DNA of 64,000 bases from Magnetospirillum fulvum (GCF_900108475.1 NZ_FNWO01000012.1:90009-154008), one strand, 5' to 3'. Shown: positions 9,298-18,340, counted from the stretch's first letter. A program made the numbers and translations. The notes: a model not told the origin generated them from the letters alone.

Positions 9298-12200
9298 ATG
9301 CCGCTGACCCGGGATGCCGACCTGCGCCAGCGCCGCGCCGCCAACCCCGCCGCCAGCGTCTGGGTCGCCGCCAGCGCCGGGACCGGCAAGACCAAGGTGC
9401 TGACCGACCGGGTGCTGACCCTGCTGCTGGCCGGATCGCCGCCGTCCCGCCTGCTGTGCCTGACTTTTACCAAGGCCGCCGCCGCCGAAATGGCGCTCCG
9501 GCTGAACCGGCGGCTGGCGCGTTGGGCCACCGCGTCCGATCCGGCCCTGGCCGCCGATCTGACGGCGTTGCTGGGCCGCTCCCCCGACCCGGCCGAAAGC
9601 GTGCGGGCGCGCCGCCTGTTCGCCCTGGTGCTCGACGCGCCGGGGGGGATGGCGATCCTGACGATTCACGCTTTCTGCCAATCGCTGCTGCGCCGCTTTC
9701 CGCTGGAAGCCGGGATCGCCCCCCACTTCCGGGTGATGGACGAGGCCGATGCCGCCGAGGCGCTGGATGCGGCGAAGATCGAGGTGCTGGCGTCGGCCCG
9801 CGGCGGCACCGATGCCGATCTCGCCCGCGCTCTGGCCCTGGTAACGGCGCGGGTCCACGAAACCGCTTTTCCCGATCTGCTGGGCGAATTGTCGTCGGAC
9901 CGGGGACGGCTTGACCGCACCATCCGCCGTCACGGCGGGCTGGAGGGAGTGAAGGCGGCGCTGGCCCGCCGTCTTGGGCTTGAGCCCGGCGACAGCGTCG
10001 CCAGTCTGCTGAGCGGGGCCTGCGCCGACGAGTCGTTCGATGCCGCCGGTCTGCGTGCCGTGCTGCCCGCGCTCCTGGGCGGCGGCAAGACCGATCAGGA
10101 CAAGGCGGCGGTGATGGCGGCGTGGCTGGCCGATCCGGTCGGCCGCGTCGATAGCTTCGACTCGTGGTGCGCGGTGTTCCTGACCCGCGAGGGAGCCGTG
10201 CGCAAGACCCTGGCGACCAAGCCGGTGCGGGAGGCTAATCCCGGACTGGCCGAACGGCTGGAGACCGAGGCGCTCCGGCTGGCGGCGGTGTGCGAGCAGA
10301 TCAAGGCGGCGACGATTGCCGAGGCGACCGGCGCTCTGCTGACGCTGGGCGCGGCGCTGCTTGAGGCCTATCGCCGTCACAAGGCGGCCCGTGCCGCGAT
10401 GGATTACGACGATCTGATCCTGGCGGCGCGGGGGCTGCTGGCGCGGCCGGGAGTAGCGCCGTGGGTGCTGTACAAGCTCGACGGCGGCATCGACCATATT
10501 CTGATCGACGAGGCCCAGGACACCAATCCCGATCAATGGGCGGTGGTGGCGGCGCTGACCGAGGAATTCTTTGTCGGGCGCGGTGCGCGCGAGATCGTCC
10601 GCACCGTGTTTGCCGTCGGCGACGCCAAGCAATCAATCTATTCGTTCCAGCGCGCCGATCCCCGCGCCTTCGAGGAGATGCGCGCCCGCTTCGCCGACAA
10701 GGTTCCGGCGGCGAAAGGGCAATGGGACGAGGTGGCGTTGAACCTGTCATTCCGCTCGGGCCGGGCAGTGCTGGACGCGGTCAATGCGGTGTTCGGGCCG
10801 GGCAGTCCCGGCCGCGACGGCGTCGCCGGTCCGGACGAGGACATCACCCATCTCGCCCACCGCGAGGGCGCGGCGGGATCGGTCGAGATCTGGCCCGCCG
10901 TCGCCCCTCGCGCCATCGACGATGCGCCGCCGTGGAAGCCGCCGGTCGAGCGGATCAGAGGCGATTCGCCGCCGACCCGGCTGGCCCGGCTGCTGGCCCG
11001 GCGCATCCGGGCGATGATCGACGGCGAAAAGCTGGACTCGCGCGGGCGTCCGGTACGGGCGGGCGACGTGCTGGTGCTGGTGCGCCGTCGCGGCGGCTTC
11101 GTCGAGGATCTGGTCCGCGAGCTGAAATCGCAAAAGGTCGCGGTGGCCGGGGCCGACCGGATGGTGCTGGCCGACCAGATGGCGGTGATGGATCTGATCG
11201 CGCTGGGCAACGTCCTGCTGCTGCCCGAGGACGATCTGACCCTGGCGACGGTGTTGAAAGGGCCGCTGGTCGGGCTCTCGGAGGAGCAATTGTTCGCGCT
11301 GGCGTACCGGCGCGGCGACGCGACGCTGTGGGAGACGTTGAAGCGCCGCATCCTCGACGATCCGGCGTTCGAGACCGCCTATCTCTATCTGTTCGATCTG
11401 CTGGCGCTGGCCGACCGGCTGTCGCCCCAGGCGCTGTTCGCCCGCATTCTCGGGCCGTTGGGCGGGCGGCGCGCTCTTCTGGCCCGGCTGGGGCAAGAGG
11501 CCGAGGACGCGATCGACGAGTTCGTCGCTTTGGCCTTGGCGTTCGAGTGGGCGCACCCGCCCTCGCTCCAGGGCTTCCTCCATTGGCTGGAAGCGAGCCA
11601 GCCCGAGATCAAGCGCGACCTCGAACAATCCGGCCGCGACGCGGTGCGGATCATGACGGTCCACGGTGCGAAGGGGCTTCAGGCCCCGATTGTGATCCTG
11701 CCCGATACGCTCCAGGTGCCGACCCGCAGTGGGCGGCTGCTGTGGCTGGAAGACGAGGAAGGCGGCGACGATCTGCCCGCCTGGTCCCCCCGGGCCGAGG
11801 ATCAGGACCCGGTTTGCCGCGCCGCCGCCGAGGCGCGCAAGCTGGCCCGCGAACGCGAATATCGCCGCCTGCTCTATGTCGCGATGACGCGGGCCGAGGA
11901 CCGGCTGATCGTCTGCGGCTGGGAGACCCGCAAGGCCCCGCCCGAGGGCAGTTGGTACCATCTGATCCGGGGCGCGGTCGAGCCGCTGGCCAAGCCGGTC
12001 GAGGATGCGTGGCTGGCCCAGGCGGGCGAGACAAGCGACGCGACGGTGCCGACCCTGCGCTGCCTCCAGACCGCGCCGCCCGAATCCGGCGACGCAGCGG
12101 TCGATTCGGCGCGTCCGTCGGCTCCCTTGCCCGCATGGGCACTGGCCCCGGCCGGAGACGAACCGTCGCCGCCCCGTCCGCTCGCTCCCTCGCGTCCCGA

Positions 12201-12762
12201 CGAGGACGAACCGGCGGTGCGCTCGCCGCTCGACGGACCCGAGGATACCAGACGCTGGCGGCGGGGCTGGCTGATCCACCGTCTGCTCCAGACCCTGCCC
12301 GATCTGCCCGCGCCGCAGCGCTCGGCCGCGATGGCGGGCTTTCTCGCCCGGCCGCTGTGGGAGCTCTCTGCGGCCGAGCGGGTGGCGATTGGCGGCGAAG
12401 TGGCGGCGATCCTGAACGATCCCGCCTTCGCGTCGCTGTTCGGTCCCGCCTCGCTGGCCGAGGTGCCGCTGATCGGGCGGATCGGCGACCGCATCCTGTC
12501 GGGTCGGCTCGACCGGCTGGTGGTCAGCGCCACCGAGGTGATGGCGGTCGATTACAAGACCAACCGTCGGCCCCCGGTCGATCCCGCCGAGATTCCCGCG
12601 CTCTATGTCCGCCAGATGGCGGCCTACCGGCTGGCGCTGGCCTGCCTCTATCCCGGTCATCTGATCCGCTGCCTGCTGCTATGGACCGATGGGCCGCAGA
12701 TGATGGAGATTCCCGCCGCTCGCCTCGACGACGCCCTGGCCGGGATAATGCCGGCGGAGTGA
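9298..12762 (+). CDS. addA: Double-strand-break repair helicase-nuclease AddA
   Basis: 1154-residue UvrD-type helicase fused to a C-terminal PD-(D/E)XK nuclease, the alphaproteobacterial AddA layout. Walker A ASAGTGKT at residues 25-32 follows directly after the start at 9298. Motif II ILIDEAQDTN is near 400, motif VI RRLLYVAMTRAEDRL near 853, and the nuclease motif AVDYKTNR near 1083. AddA works with AddB to resect DNA ends for RecA. Unusually, addB is not adjacent: the neighbour is xerD, 7 bases upstream. addB must be elsewhere or lost. Confidence 0.93.
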   Translation: MPLTRDADLRQRRAANPAASVWVAASAGTGKTKVLTDRVLTLLLAGSPPSRLLCLTFTKAAAAEMALRLNRRLARWATASDPALAADLTALLGRSPDPAESVRARRLFALVLDAPGGMAILTIHAFCQSLLRRFPLEAGIAPHFRVMDEADAAEALDAAKIEVLASARGGTDADLARALALVTARVHETAFPDLLGELSSDRGRLDRTIRRHGGLEGVKAALARRLGLEPGDSVASLLSGACADESFDAAGLRAVLPALLGGGKTDQDKAAVMAAWLADPVGRVDSFDSWCAVFLTREGAVRKTLATKPVREANPGLAERLETEALRLAAVCEQIKAATIAEATGALLTLGAALLEAYRRHKAARAAMDYDDLILAARGLLARPGVAPWVLYKLDGGIDHILIDEAQDTNPDQWAVVAALTEEFFVGRGAREIVRTVFAVGDAKQSIYSFQRADPRAFEEMRARFADKVPAAKGQWDEVALNLSFRSGRAVLDAVNAVFGPGSPGRDGVAGPDEDITHLAHREGAAGSVEIWPAVAPRAIDDAPPWKPPVERIRGDSPPTRLARLLARRIRAMIDGEKLDSRGRPVRAGDVLVLVRRRGGFVEDLVRELKSQKVAVAGADRMVLADQMAVMDLIALGNVLLLPEDDLTLATVLKGPLVGLSEEQLFALAYRRGDATLWETLKRRILDDPAFETAYLYLFDLLALADRLSPQALFARILGPLGGRRALLARLGQEAEDAIDEFVALALAFEWAHPPSLQGFLHWLEASQPEIKRDLEQSGRDAVRIMTVHGAKGLQAPIVILPDTLQVPTRSGRLLWLEDEEGGDDLPAWSPRAEDQDPVCRAAAEARKLAREREYRRLLYVAMTRAEDRLIVCGWETRKAPPEGSWYHLIRGAVEPLAKPVEDAWLAQAGETSDATVPTLRCLQTAPPESGDAAVDSARPSAPLPAWALAPAGDEPSPPRPLAPSRPDEDEPAVRSPLDGPEDTRRWRRGWLIHRLLQTLPDLPAPQRSAAMAGFLARPLWELSAAERVAIGGEVAAILNDPAFASLFGPASLAEVPLIGRIGDRILSGRLDRLVVSATEVMAVDYKTNRRPPVDPAEIPALYVRQMAAYRLALACLYPGHLIRCLLLWTDGPQMMEIPAARLDDALAGIMPAE

Positions 12763-12782
12763 CCGCGGGGACTTGACGGATT

Positions 12783-12797
12783 GTTCTCTTTATGTTC
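12783..12797 (+). promoter_or_regulatory. LexA (SOS) box, GTTC-N7-GTTC
   Basis: GTTC at 12783-12786 and GTTC at 12794-12797 are separated by exactly 7 bases, matching the direct-repeat LexA operator established for alphaproteobacteria. It lies just after a TTGACG (12773-12778), inside what would be the promoter of the 90-aa gene at 12828, so LexA binding should block it. Confidence 0.7.
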
Positions 12798-12827
12798 TAA
12801 GAGCGGGACGTGGTGACGGAGCCTGCG

Positions 12828-13100
12828 ATGACTCATTTCCGATCCCCTTGCCCCGACGAGATGGAGCGGCGGTTCGACGGCCCGGTGCCGCCGTTTGATC
12901 CGGCCGTGACCGGGCGACCGGTGGCGGCGGCGCGCGAAGTGCTGTTTCGTCGTCTTGCCGCCGAGCAGCGTCAGGCGATTGCGCGGCGTCGCGCCGGGCT
13001 GTCCGCTGCCGAAAGTCGTGCCGACGAAAGGTTGTGCCTCGCCGCTCGCACGCTGCATTATTATAGGACCGAGGGTGCGGCCTGGAGCGGACGAGTCTGA
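12828..13100 (+). CDS. Small hypothetical protein, probably SOS-induced (90 aa)
   Basis: Starts at ATG 12828 behind a GGAG; GTG at 12810 is an alternative. The product is charged, with a helical Arg/Ala-rich middle (REVLFRRLAAEQRQAIARRR) and no signal peptide or membrane helix. I do not recognise the family. Its notable feature is the LexA box 31-45 bases upstream of the start. Its position right after addA, a recombination-repair gene, fits a DNA-damage role, but the function is unknown. Confidence 0.6.
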   Translation: MTHFRSPCPDEMERRFDGPVPPFDPAVTGRPVAAAREVLFRRLAAEQRQAIARRRAGLSAAESRADERLCLAARTLHYYRTEGAAWSGRV

Positions 13101-13133
13101 TCGCCGCGATCCCGCGTTGTTTGTGTAGTCTCC

Positions 13134-13385
13134 CGTGAAAAAGTCCCTCGCTGTCGCTCGGTGTACTTTTTCCCGTTGGATTAAAAGGAGAAAAATGGGC
13201 TAGGGGCGGCCCAGCGCCCATTTTTCGTGTTGTCTGTTTCACCAGCCTCCGAAGCCGTGGGCGTCGCCCATCGGCCTCGGAGGGAACCAAATCCATCCCC
13301 GCGCGGAAAGCTTGATTGAGCACGGGGATTCTTTTTGAACCGGGAAAAAGTACACTGAGGCCAAAGGCCGAAGGACTTTTTCACG
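13134..13385. repeat. Nested inverted-repeat element (about 252 bp), MITE- or ncRNA-like
   Basis: Outer arms 13134-13175 and 13341-13385 are imperfect inverted repeats: CGTGAAAAAGTCC and GTGTACTTTTTCCCG on the left face CGGGAAAAAGTACAC and GGACTTTTTCACG on the right. Inside are further palindromes: 13190-13200 with 13216-13226; 13246-13263 with 13265-13283; and an ATCCCCG/CGGGGAT pair around 13295-13330. A 7-base direct repeat TGTGTAG (13122-13128, 13392-13398) flanks the arms at similar distances, resembling a target duplication. A 67-codon minus-strand frame inside it has no evident family. Confidence 0.6.
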
Positions 13386-13413
13386 ACCTACTGTGTAGGG
13401 GGAGAGTGTGCCG

Positions 13414-13887
13414 ATGAGTCTGGACTCCGTCCGCCGCTTCCTGGCCGAGGCCGCGCCCGATCTTGTCATCGTCGAACTTGAGGCCAGCACGGCGACGGTC
13501 GCGCTGGCCGCCGAAGGCCACGGGGTCGAACCGGCGCGGATCGCCAAGACGCTGTCGCTGAAGGTCGGCGACCGCCCGTTCCTGCTGGTGACGCGGGGCG
13601 ACGCCCGGCTGGACAACCGCAAGGCCAAGGCGGCGTTCGGCGGCAAGGTCCGGATGCTGACCGCCGACGAGGTCGAGGCGGTCACCGGCCATCCGGTCGG
13701 GGGCGTCTGCCCGTTCGGTCTTGCTACCCCGTTGCGGGTGCATTGCGACGTCTCGCTGCGCGCCTTCGACGAGGTGGTTCCCGCCGCAGGCTCGATCAAC
13801 AGCGCGGTTCGGATCGCGCCGCTTCGGCTGGCCGATCTGGTCGAGGCCGACTGGGTCGATGTCTGCCAGGAGAGCAGCCCCCCCTGA
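13414..13887 (+). CDS. YbaK/EbsC-type aminoacyl-tRNA deacylase
   Basis: 157 residues of the YbaK/ProX superfamily, small domains that hydrolyse misacylated tRNAs (such as Cys-tRNAPro or Ala-tRNAPro). The start at 13414 follows an AGGGGGAG; GTG at 13408 is possible. Family-like segments: ARIAKTLSLKVGDRPFLLVTRGDARLDNRK with the conserved Lys, VTGHPVGGVCPFG near 92-104, and the closing LRLADLVEADWVDVC. The specific tRNA substrate cannot be read from the sequence. Confidence 0.88.
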   Translation: MSLDSVRRFLAEAAPDLVIVELEASTATVALAAEGHGVEPARIAKTLSLKVGDRPFLLVTRGDARLDNRKAKAAFGGKVRMLTADEVEAVTGHPVGGVCPFGLATPLRVHCDVSLRAFDEVVPAAGSINSAVRIAPLRLADLVEADWVDVCQESSPP

Positions 13888-13917
13888 CCGCGCTGGTCGT
13901 GCTATAGAACGACGATC

Positions 13918-15294
13918 ATGACCCGATCTCTTCCTGCCTGGAAGGCCGAGACCCGCGCGACGATCGCCCTGGCTTGGCCGCTTGTTCTTACCAATCTCGC
14001 CCAAGTCGCCATCGGCCTGACCGCCACCCTGATGATGGGGTGGCTGGGGCCGGTGACCCTGGCGGCGGGGGCGCTGGGGACCAACCTCTATATGGCGGTC
14101 TATGTGGTCGGGCTCGGTCTGGTCACCTCGACCGCGCCGATGCTGGCCCAGACCCTGGGACGCGGCCGCCACTCCCTGCGCGACTGCCGCCGTACCGTCC
14201 ATCAGGGGATGTGGCTGGCGGTGCTGCTCTGTCTGCCCGCCTGGGCGGTGATGTGGAACGCCGACGCGGTGCTGCGGGCGCTGGGGCAGGATTCCACGCT
14301 GACCGGTGAGGCCCAGCATTATCTCCGCTACATGCAATGGGGGGTGCTGCCCGCGCTCGGCTTCGCCGTGCTGCGCGCCTTCATCGCCGCCCACGAACGC
14401 CCCCGCTCCGGGATGGTGGTGACGGTGGCGGCGATCCTGCTCAACATCGTGTTGTGCTGGGGGCTGATCTTCGGCCATGCCGGGCTGCCCGCGATGGGAA
14501 TCGCCGGGGCCGGGATCGCCACCACGATCTCGGAAGTCTTTATGTTCGCCGCGCTGCTGGCGTTTCTGCTGATCGACCGCCGCCTGCGCCGCTATCGCCT
14601 GCTGGGCGGGTTCTGGCGTCCCGATCTGGCCCGGCTGCGCGAATTGTGGCGGATCGGCCTGCCGATGGGGCTGTCGATGGGGTTCGAGGTCACCGGAATC
14701 ATCGCCGCCGCCTTCCTGTGCGGGATGATCGGGACCGAGGCCATCGCCGCCCACGCCATCGCGATTCAGGTCGCCTCGATCACCTTCATGGTGCCGCTGG
14801 GGCTGGCCCAGGCCGCGACCGTTCGGGTCGGGCTGGCCGCCGGGGCGGGCGACCATGCCGGGATCGGCCGGGCCGGATGGGTCTCGCTGGGGCTGGGAAT
14901 CGGTTTCATGGCGGTGATGGCGGTGCTGCTGACGACACAGGCCGGGCCGGTGGTCGGGCTGTTTCTCGATCTCGGCAATCCCGCCTCGCTGGCGGTGGCC
15001 CAGGTCGCGGTGCCGCTGCTGGCGGTGGCGGGACTGTTCCAGGTCGCCGACGGTGCCCAGGTGGTCGCGGCCGGAGCCCTGCGCGGGCTGAAGGACACCC
15101 GGATGCCGATGTTGTATGCCGGATTGGGCTATTGGGCGCTGGCGGTGCCGCTGGGCGCGGCGCTGGCCTTTCCGGCTGGGCTGGGAGCGTTGGGGGTGTG
15201 GAGCGCGCTGGCCCTGGGGCTGGCGGTGGTGGCGGGGCTGATGACCCTGCGCTGGTCGCGCCACCGTCGGCTGGAGCAGATGCCGATGGCCTAA
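13918..15294 (+). CDS. MATE-family multidrug efflux transporter (NorM-like)
   Basis: 458 residues with about 12 hydrophobic segments in two pseudo-symmetric halves, as in MATE cation/drug antiporters. N-terminal TRATIALAWPLVLTNLAQVA and the substrate-path segments MGWLGPVTLAAGALGTNLY and LRGLKDTRMPMLYAGLGYW (residues about 380-400) are typical. Probably exports cationic compounds using a Na or H gradient. It ends 4 bases before the stop of the converging MFS gene with no obvious terminator between them. Confidence 0.92.
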   Translation: MTRSLPAWKAETRATIALAWPLVLTNLAQVAIGLTATLMMGWLGPVTLAAGALGTNLYMAVYVVGLGLVTSTAPMLAQTLGRGRHSLRDCRRTVHQGMWLAVLLCLPAWAVMWNADAVLRALGQDSTLTGEAQHYLRYMQWGVLPALGFAVLRAFIAAHERPRSGMVVTVAAILLNIVLCWGLIFGHAGLPAMGIAGAGIATTISEVFMFAALLAFLLIDRRLRRYRLLGGFWRPDLARLRELWRIGLPMGLSMGFEVTGIIAAAFLCGMIGTEAIAAHAIAIQVASITFMVPLGLAQAATVRVGLAAGAGDHAGIGRAGWVSLGLGIGFMAVMAVLLTTQAGPVVGLFLDLGNPASLAVAQVAVPLLAVAGLFQVADGAQVVAAGALRGLKDTRMPMLYAGLGYWALAVPLGAALAFPAGLGALGVWSALALGLAVVAGLMTLRWSRHRRLEQMPMA

Positions 15295-15298
15295 GCGA

Positions 15299-16564
15299 TC
15301 ATCCGGCGGCGGGGTGGCGCAGCCGCCGCCACGCCGGGCTGAACGCGATCACCGCCAGCGAGATCGCGGCGGCCAGCATGATCGCGACGGCGGGGGTCAG
15401 GATGAAGCCGGTCCTGGTCACGGTGAAATGGAGCAGCACCGGCATCGAGCCGCCGACGATTCCCTCGGCGACGTTGACCGAGATCGCCAGTCCGGTCGAG
15501 CGCACGTCGGGCGGAAAGATATCGACCATCAGCACGTAGCAGGGCAGCAGGATCAGGGCGAGAATGCAAAACAGCAGGGTCTCGCCCGCCAGGACCATTC
15601 CATAGCCGCCGCCGCTCATCGCCAGATAGAGCGGATAGGCGGCGAGGATGGCCAGGATCAGCCCGATCCGGAGAATCCGCATCGCCCCGACCCGGTCGGC
15701 CAGCGCGCCGACGCCGATGAAAACGACGATGCCGATGGCCAGCACCAGGGTGCCGATCTGGAGCGAATCGCTGTTGGACAACCCGGCATGGGCGGTGGTC
15801 CAGCCGACCGAATAGACCGCCAGGGTGTAAAAGAACACGGTGCCGCCGACGATGGCGCCAAACGCCCCCAGCAGCGCGGCGCGGTGGTGCCGCCACAGTC
15901 GCAGCAGCGGAATGGCGGTCTCGTGCTGGGGCGGCTCGTAAGTGTCGTCGAGGCCGTGGCGGAAATACAGCCCGGTGGCCGAGATCAGGATGCTCAGCGC
16001 GAACGGAATCCGCCATCCCCACGCCTGCATGTCGGCGGGGTCGAGCGCGGCGGTGACGACATAGCAGACGAAGCCGCCGAGCAAGATGCCGATCAGCCCG
16101 CCCGAGGTGGCGATCGCGGTCATCAGCCCCTTGAACCGGCTGGGGCCGCTTTCGTTGGCAAAGACGATCGAGCCGCTGAACTCGCCCCCGACCGAAAGCC
16201 CCTGGATCAGCCGCAGCAGCACCAGGGCGACTGGCGCGGCCAGTCCGGCCTGCTGATAGGTCGGCAACAGCGCGAACAACCCGGTCGGCACCGCCATCGT
16301 CAGGATCGACAGCAGCAGAACCGAGCGGCGGCTGAGCGAATCGCCCAGATGGCCAAAGGCAATCGCGCCGATCGGCCGCATCAGTGCCCCGGCGGCAAAC
16401 GCGCCGAACGACGCCAGCGTCGCCGCCGCCGGATCGTCGGAGGGAAAGAAGTTGGCGCCAATGATCGCCGCCAGATAGCCGAAGATCGCAAAGTCATAAT
16501 ATTCGATGACATTGCCCATGACGATGGCACCGACGATCTTGGTCCGGGAATTCTTCTGCGCCAA
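15299..16564 (-). CDS. MFS transporter, metabolite:H+ symporter (MHS/ProP-like) family
   Basis: 421 residues and 12 hydrophobic segments. GNVIEYYDFAIFGYLAAIIG near the N-terminus and FGHLGDSLSRRSVLL are typical of the MHS subgroup, which imports organic acids, betaine or proline with protons; the substrate is not predictable. I chose the TTG at 16564 because GAGGGGGG sits just upstream and the conserved segment starts right after it; the in-frame extension to 16741 would overlap a terminator-like hairpin and lacks family character. Confidence 0.85.
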   Translation of the reverse strand: MAQKNSRTKIVGAIVMGNVIEYYDFAIFGYLAAIIGANFFPSDDPAAATLASFGAFAAGALMRPIGAIAFGHLGDSLSRRSVLLLSILTMAVPTGLFALLPTYQQAGLAAPVALVLLRLIQGLSVGGEFSGSIVFANESGPSRFKGLMTAIATSGGLIGILLGGFVCYVVTAALDPADMQAWGWRIPFALSILISATGLYFRHGLDDTYEPPQHETAIPLLRLWRHHRAALLGAFGAIVGGTVFFYTLAVYSVGWTTAHAGLSNSDSLQIGTLVLAIGIVVFIGVGALADRVGAMRILRIGLILAILAAYPLYLAMSGGGYGMVLAGETLLFCILALILLPCYVLMVDIFPPDVRSTGLAISVNVAEGIVGGSMPVLLHFTVTRTGFILTPAVAIMLAAAISLAVIAFSPAWRRLRHPAAG

Positions 16565-16712
16565 TGCGCCCCCCCTCGATATTGGACGTCTGTTTGTCCA
16601 CGCCGCCGCTGCCACGGCGGATGTGTCCCGATATCGATCTCTGATAGGCTGGATTTCTGGCGTTTGACAACCCTCTTGTCGATTCGACGGAAGGGGGATG
16701 GTGCCAAACGAA

Positions 16713-16736
16713 AGAGGGCTCCCGATAGAGCCCTCT
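16713..16736 (-). terminator. Terminator hairpin downstream of the HsdR_N-type gene
   Basis: A 9-bp stem (16713-16721 with 16728-16736, GAGGGCTC/GAGCCCTC core). On the minus strand it is followed by a T-rich stretch (TTTCGTTT), so it should end the transcript of the gene at 16774-17904. Confidence 0.7.
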
Positions 16737-16773
16737 GACATAACCCGATGGACCGACCGCTCGCGTCTGATTG

Positions 16774-17904
16774 CTATACTGTCGCGGCTACCTTTGCCTT
16801 TACGCTATCGTAGGTGGCGGCTGTTGCCTTCAGCCGGTCTGCGTGGGCGAAAATGTCGTCCAGGCTCTCGATGTGTATCCGCTCCTCAGCCTTGTTTTCA
16901 TCGAACAGGCCAAGATACTTGATGCTGCGGTTGAGATGTAGGCGGCATATCGGCTTACGGTTGTTGTCGTCCAGCAGGACCGCGCAGTAGCTCTTGGCGT
17001 CGCGCATGGTCACACGCTCCACTTTGACTACTTCGCGCACGATGGCGCGGACGATCTGATAGCCGTCGATTTCCTCCTGGGTGGTAACAATATCGTCAAG
17101 CTCTCCAGTGCCCTCGGCGGAAGCCTGAGCGGACGGCGAAGCCTCGGTCTCAGAAGACTCAGACTGCGAGACAGGCAAAGCGGTTTTTGCTGTGTCGTCC
17201 ATTGCATTGGACAGGCGCTGATTGACCAACTCCCGTACCGTGTCTTTCATGGCCTTCTGCACCAGCGGACCGAACTTAGTCAGGACATTGGCAGTCAGCT
17301 TGCCGTCATAGACCCGCCCAATGAGCAAACGCATGACCTCGTCAGACGGAGAGTCAATTTCGTTGGCGATCTCGCGCATGAGGAGGGAACCGTACTTGAG
17401 GTCGCTTGCAGTTTCGAGAATGGACGTGACGTTAAAATTGGTGTTTGCAAACTTCTTAAGCTCATCCACCTGGGCGGGGCGGTAGTTGAGCATGTCAAAC
17501 TCAAAGAACGGCTTGATATCCATCTTATTCGGTTGATCAAGGTCACTGAAAAACCAATATAAAATTCCGTTTGTTAGTATGCTGAACCGAGCTTCTGTGA
17601 CAGAGAAATAACGATAAAGCTGGGACATGTGCTGAGTAGATAGCGAGAATTTGCATGGCTTGCATTCGATCAGCATAACCACCTTGCCATCAATATTAAT
17701 GGCGTAGTCAACCTTTTCGCCCTTTTTCACGCCAACATCAGCGGTGAACTCGGGGACCACTGCATGCGGGTCGAACACGTCGTAACCAAGTGCGCTGAGG
17801 AACGGCATGATGCAGGCGTTCTTAGTCGCCTCCTCCGTCTCGATGCTGTCCTTTTGCTTGGCTATGCGTTGTGCAAGAGATGCTATCTTGTCGGCAAAGT
17901 CCAT
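16774..17904 (-). CDS. HsdR N-terminal-type (PD-(D/E)XK) nuclease-like protein
   Basis: 376 residues. The start at 17904 (MDFADKIASLAQRIAKQ) lies 9 bases behind GGGGAG. The N-terminal third matches the type I restriction R-subunit N-terminal fold: TKNACIMPFLSALGYDVFDP, then EKVDYAI (the Asp) and VMLIECK (the Glu-x-Lys) near residues 70-85. No helicase domain follows, so it is a stand-alone protein of the kind common in prophages and islands. The middle has a Ser/Glu-rich linker (SQSESSETEASPSAQASAE) before a C-terminal domain of unknown function. Its GC content is clearly below its neighbours', which suggests transfer. Possible defence nuclease, unproven. Confidence 0.75.
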   Translation of the reverse strand: MDFADKIASLAQRIAKQKDSIETEEATKNACIMPFLSALGYDVFDPHAVVPEFTADVGVKKGEKVDYAINIDGKVVMLIECKPCKFSLSTQHMSQLYRYFSVTEARFSILTNGILYWFFSDLDQPNKMDIKPFFEFDMLNYRPAQVDELKKFANTNFNVTSILETASDLKYGSLLMREIANEIDSPSDEVMRLLIGRVYDGKLTANVLTKFGPLVQKAMKDTVRELVNQRLSNAMDDTAKTALPVSQSESSETEASPSAQASAEGTGELDDIVTTQEEIDGYQIVRAIVREVVKVERVTMRDAKSYCAVLLDDNNRKPICRLHLNRSIKYLGLFDENKAEERIHIESLDDIFAHADRLKATAATYDSVKAKVAATV

Positions 17905-18117
17905 CCTCGACCACTCCCCTTGGCGTCCCATTGTGAAGGTTTCTCTACCTCCAATGGGTCCCATCATACAGTGACTGATGGTTGCGGCATAGGTGCCCCG
18001 ATGTGCGAGGGGAACGGGAGTGCAGCAGTTCAGTAGCCGTTTCGCGTCCTCGCAAGGGATCATTTCAAGAGCTACCTAGGGTGTCAAAACTACCTTGGGA
18101 GTCCACCCAAAGAACGC

Positions 18118-18255
18118 CACACAGCAAGAAGGCTCCCGAAGGAGCCCTCTGTTATCGCCTAAGCTATTGAAAAATCATTCCCATTCGATCGTCCCCGGCG
18201 GCTTGCTGGTGACGTCGTAGGTCACGCGGTTGATGCCCTTGACCTCGTTGATGAT
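18118..18255. repeat. Left attachment-site repeat (displaced guaA 3' end and terminator)
   Basis: Matches 27818-27955 with scattered substitutions. It includes a terminator hairpin (18129-18148) and the guaA tail. The longest identical block at the gene-internal end (about 32 bp, 18224-18255) is the likely crossover core, because identity stops immediately beyond it. Confidence 0.85.
18175..18255 (-). pseudogene. guaA: Displaced 3' fragment of guaA (27 codons)
   Basis: On the minus strand it encodes the GMP synthase C-terminus ([19 protein letters not shown], stop at 18175-18177), identical in protein sequence to the end of the intact gene at 27875. Synonymous differences show the two copies have separate histories. 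This is the original chromosomal tail cut off when the element brought its own replacement tail. Confidence 0.9.
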
Positions 18256-18340
18256 GAGAGAAATTATCGTCATTGGCGCAGAAAGCCTAGGATTTTAGCC
18301 GCACACAAGGACCGGGAGAGACCGTCGAGTGCAGTGTTCC

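Noticed and set aside
6601..10632. Very long open frame (1343 codons) on the minus strand across 6601-10632
   Set aside because: It is antisense to the exported-protein gene, xerD and addA, is Arg/Gly/Gln-rich, and has no family resemblance. High GC removes stop codons from non-coding frames.
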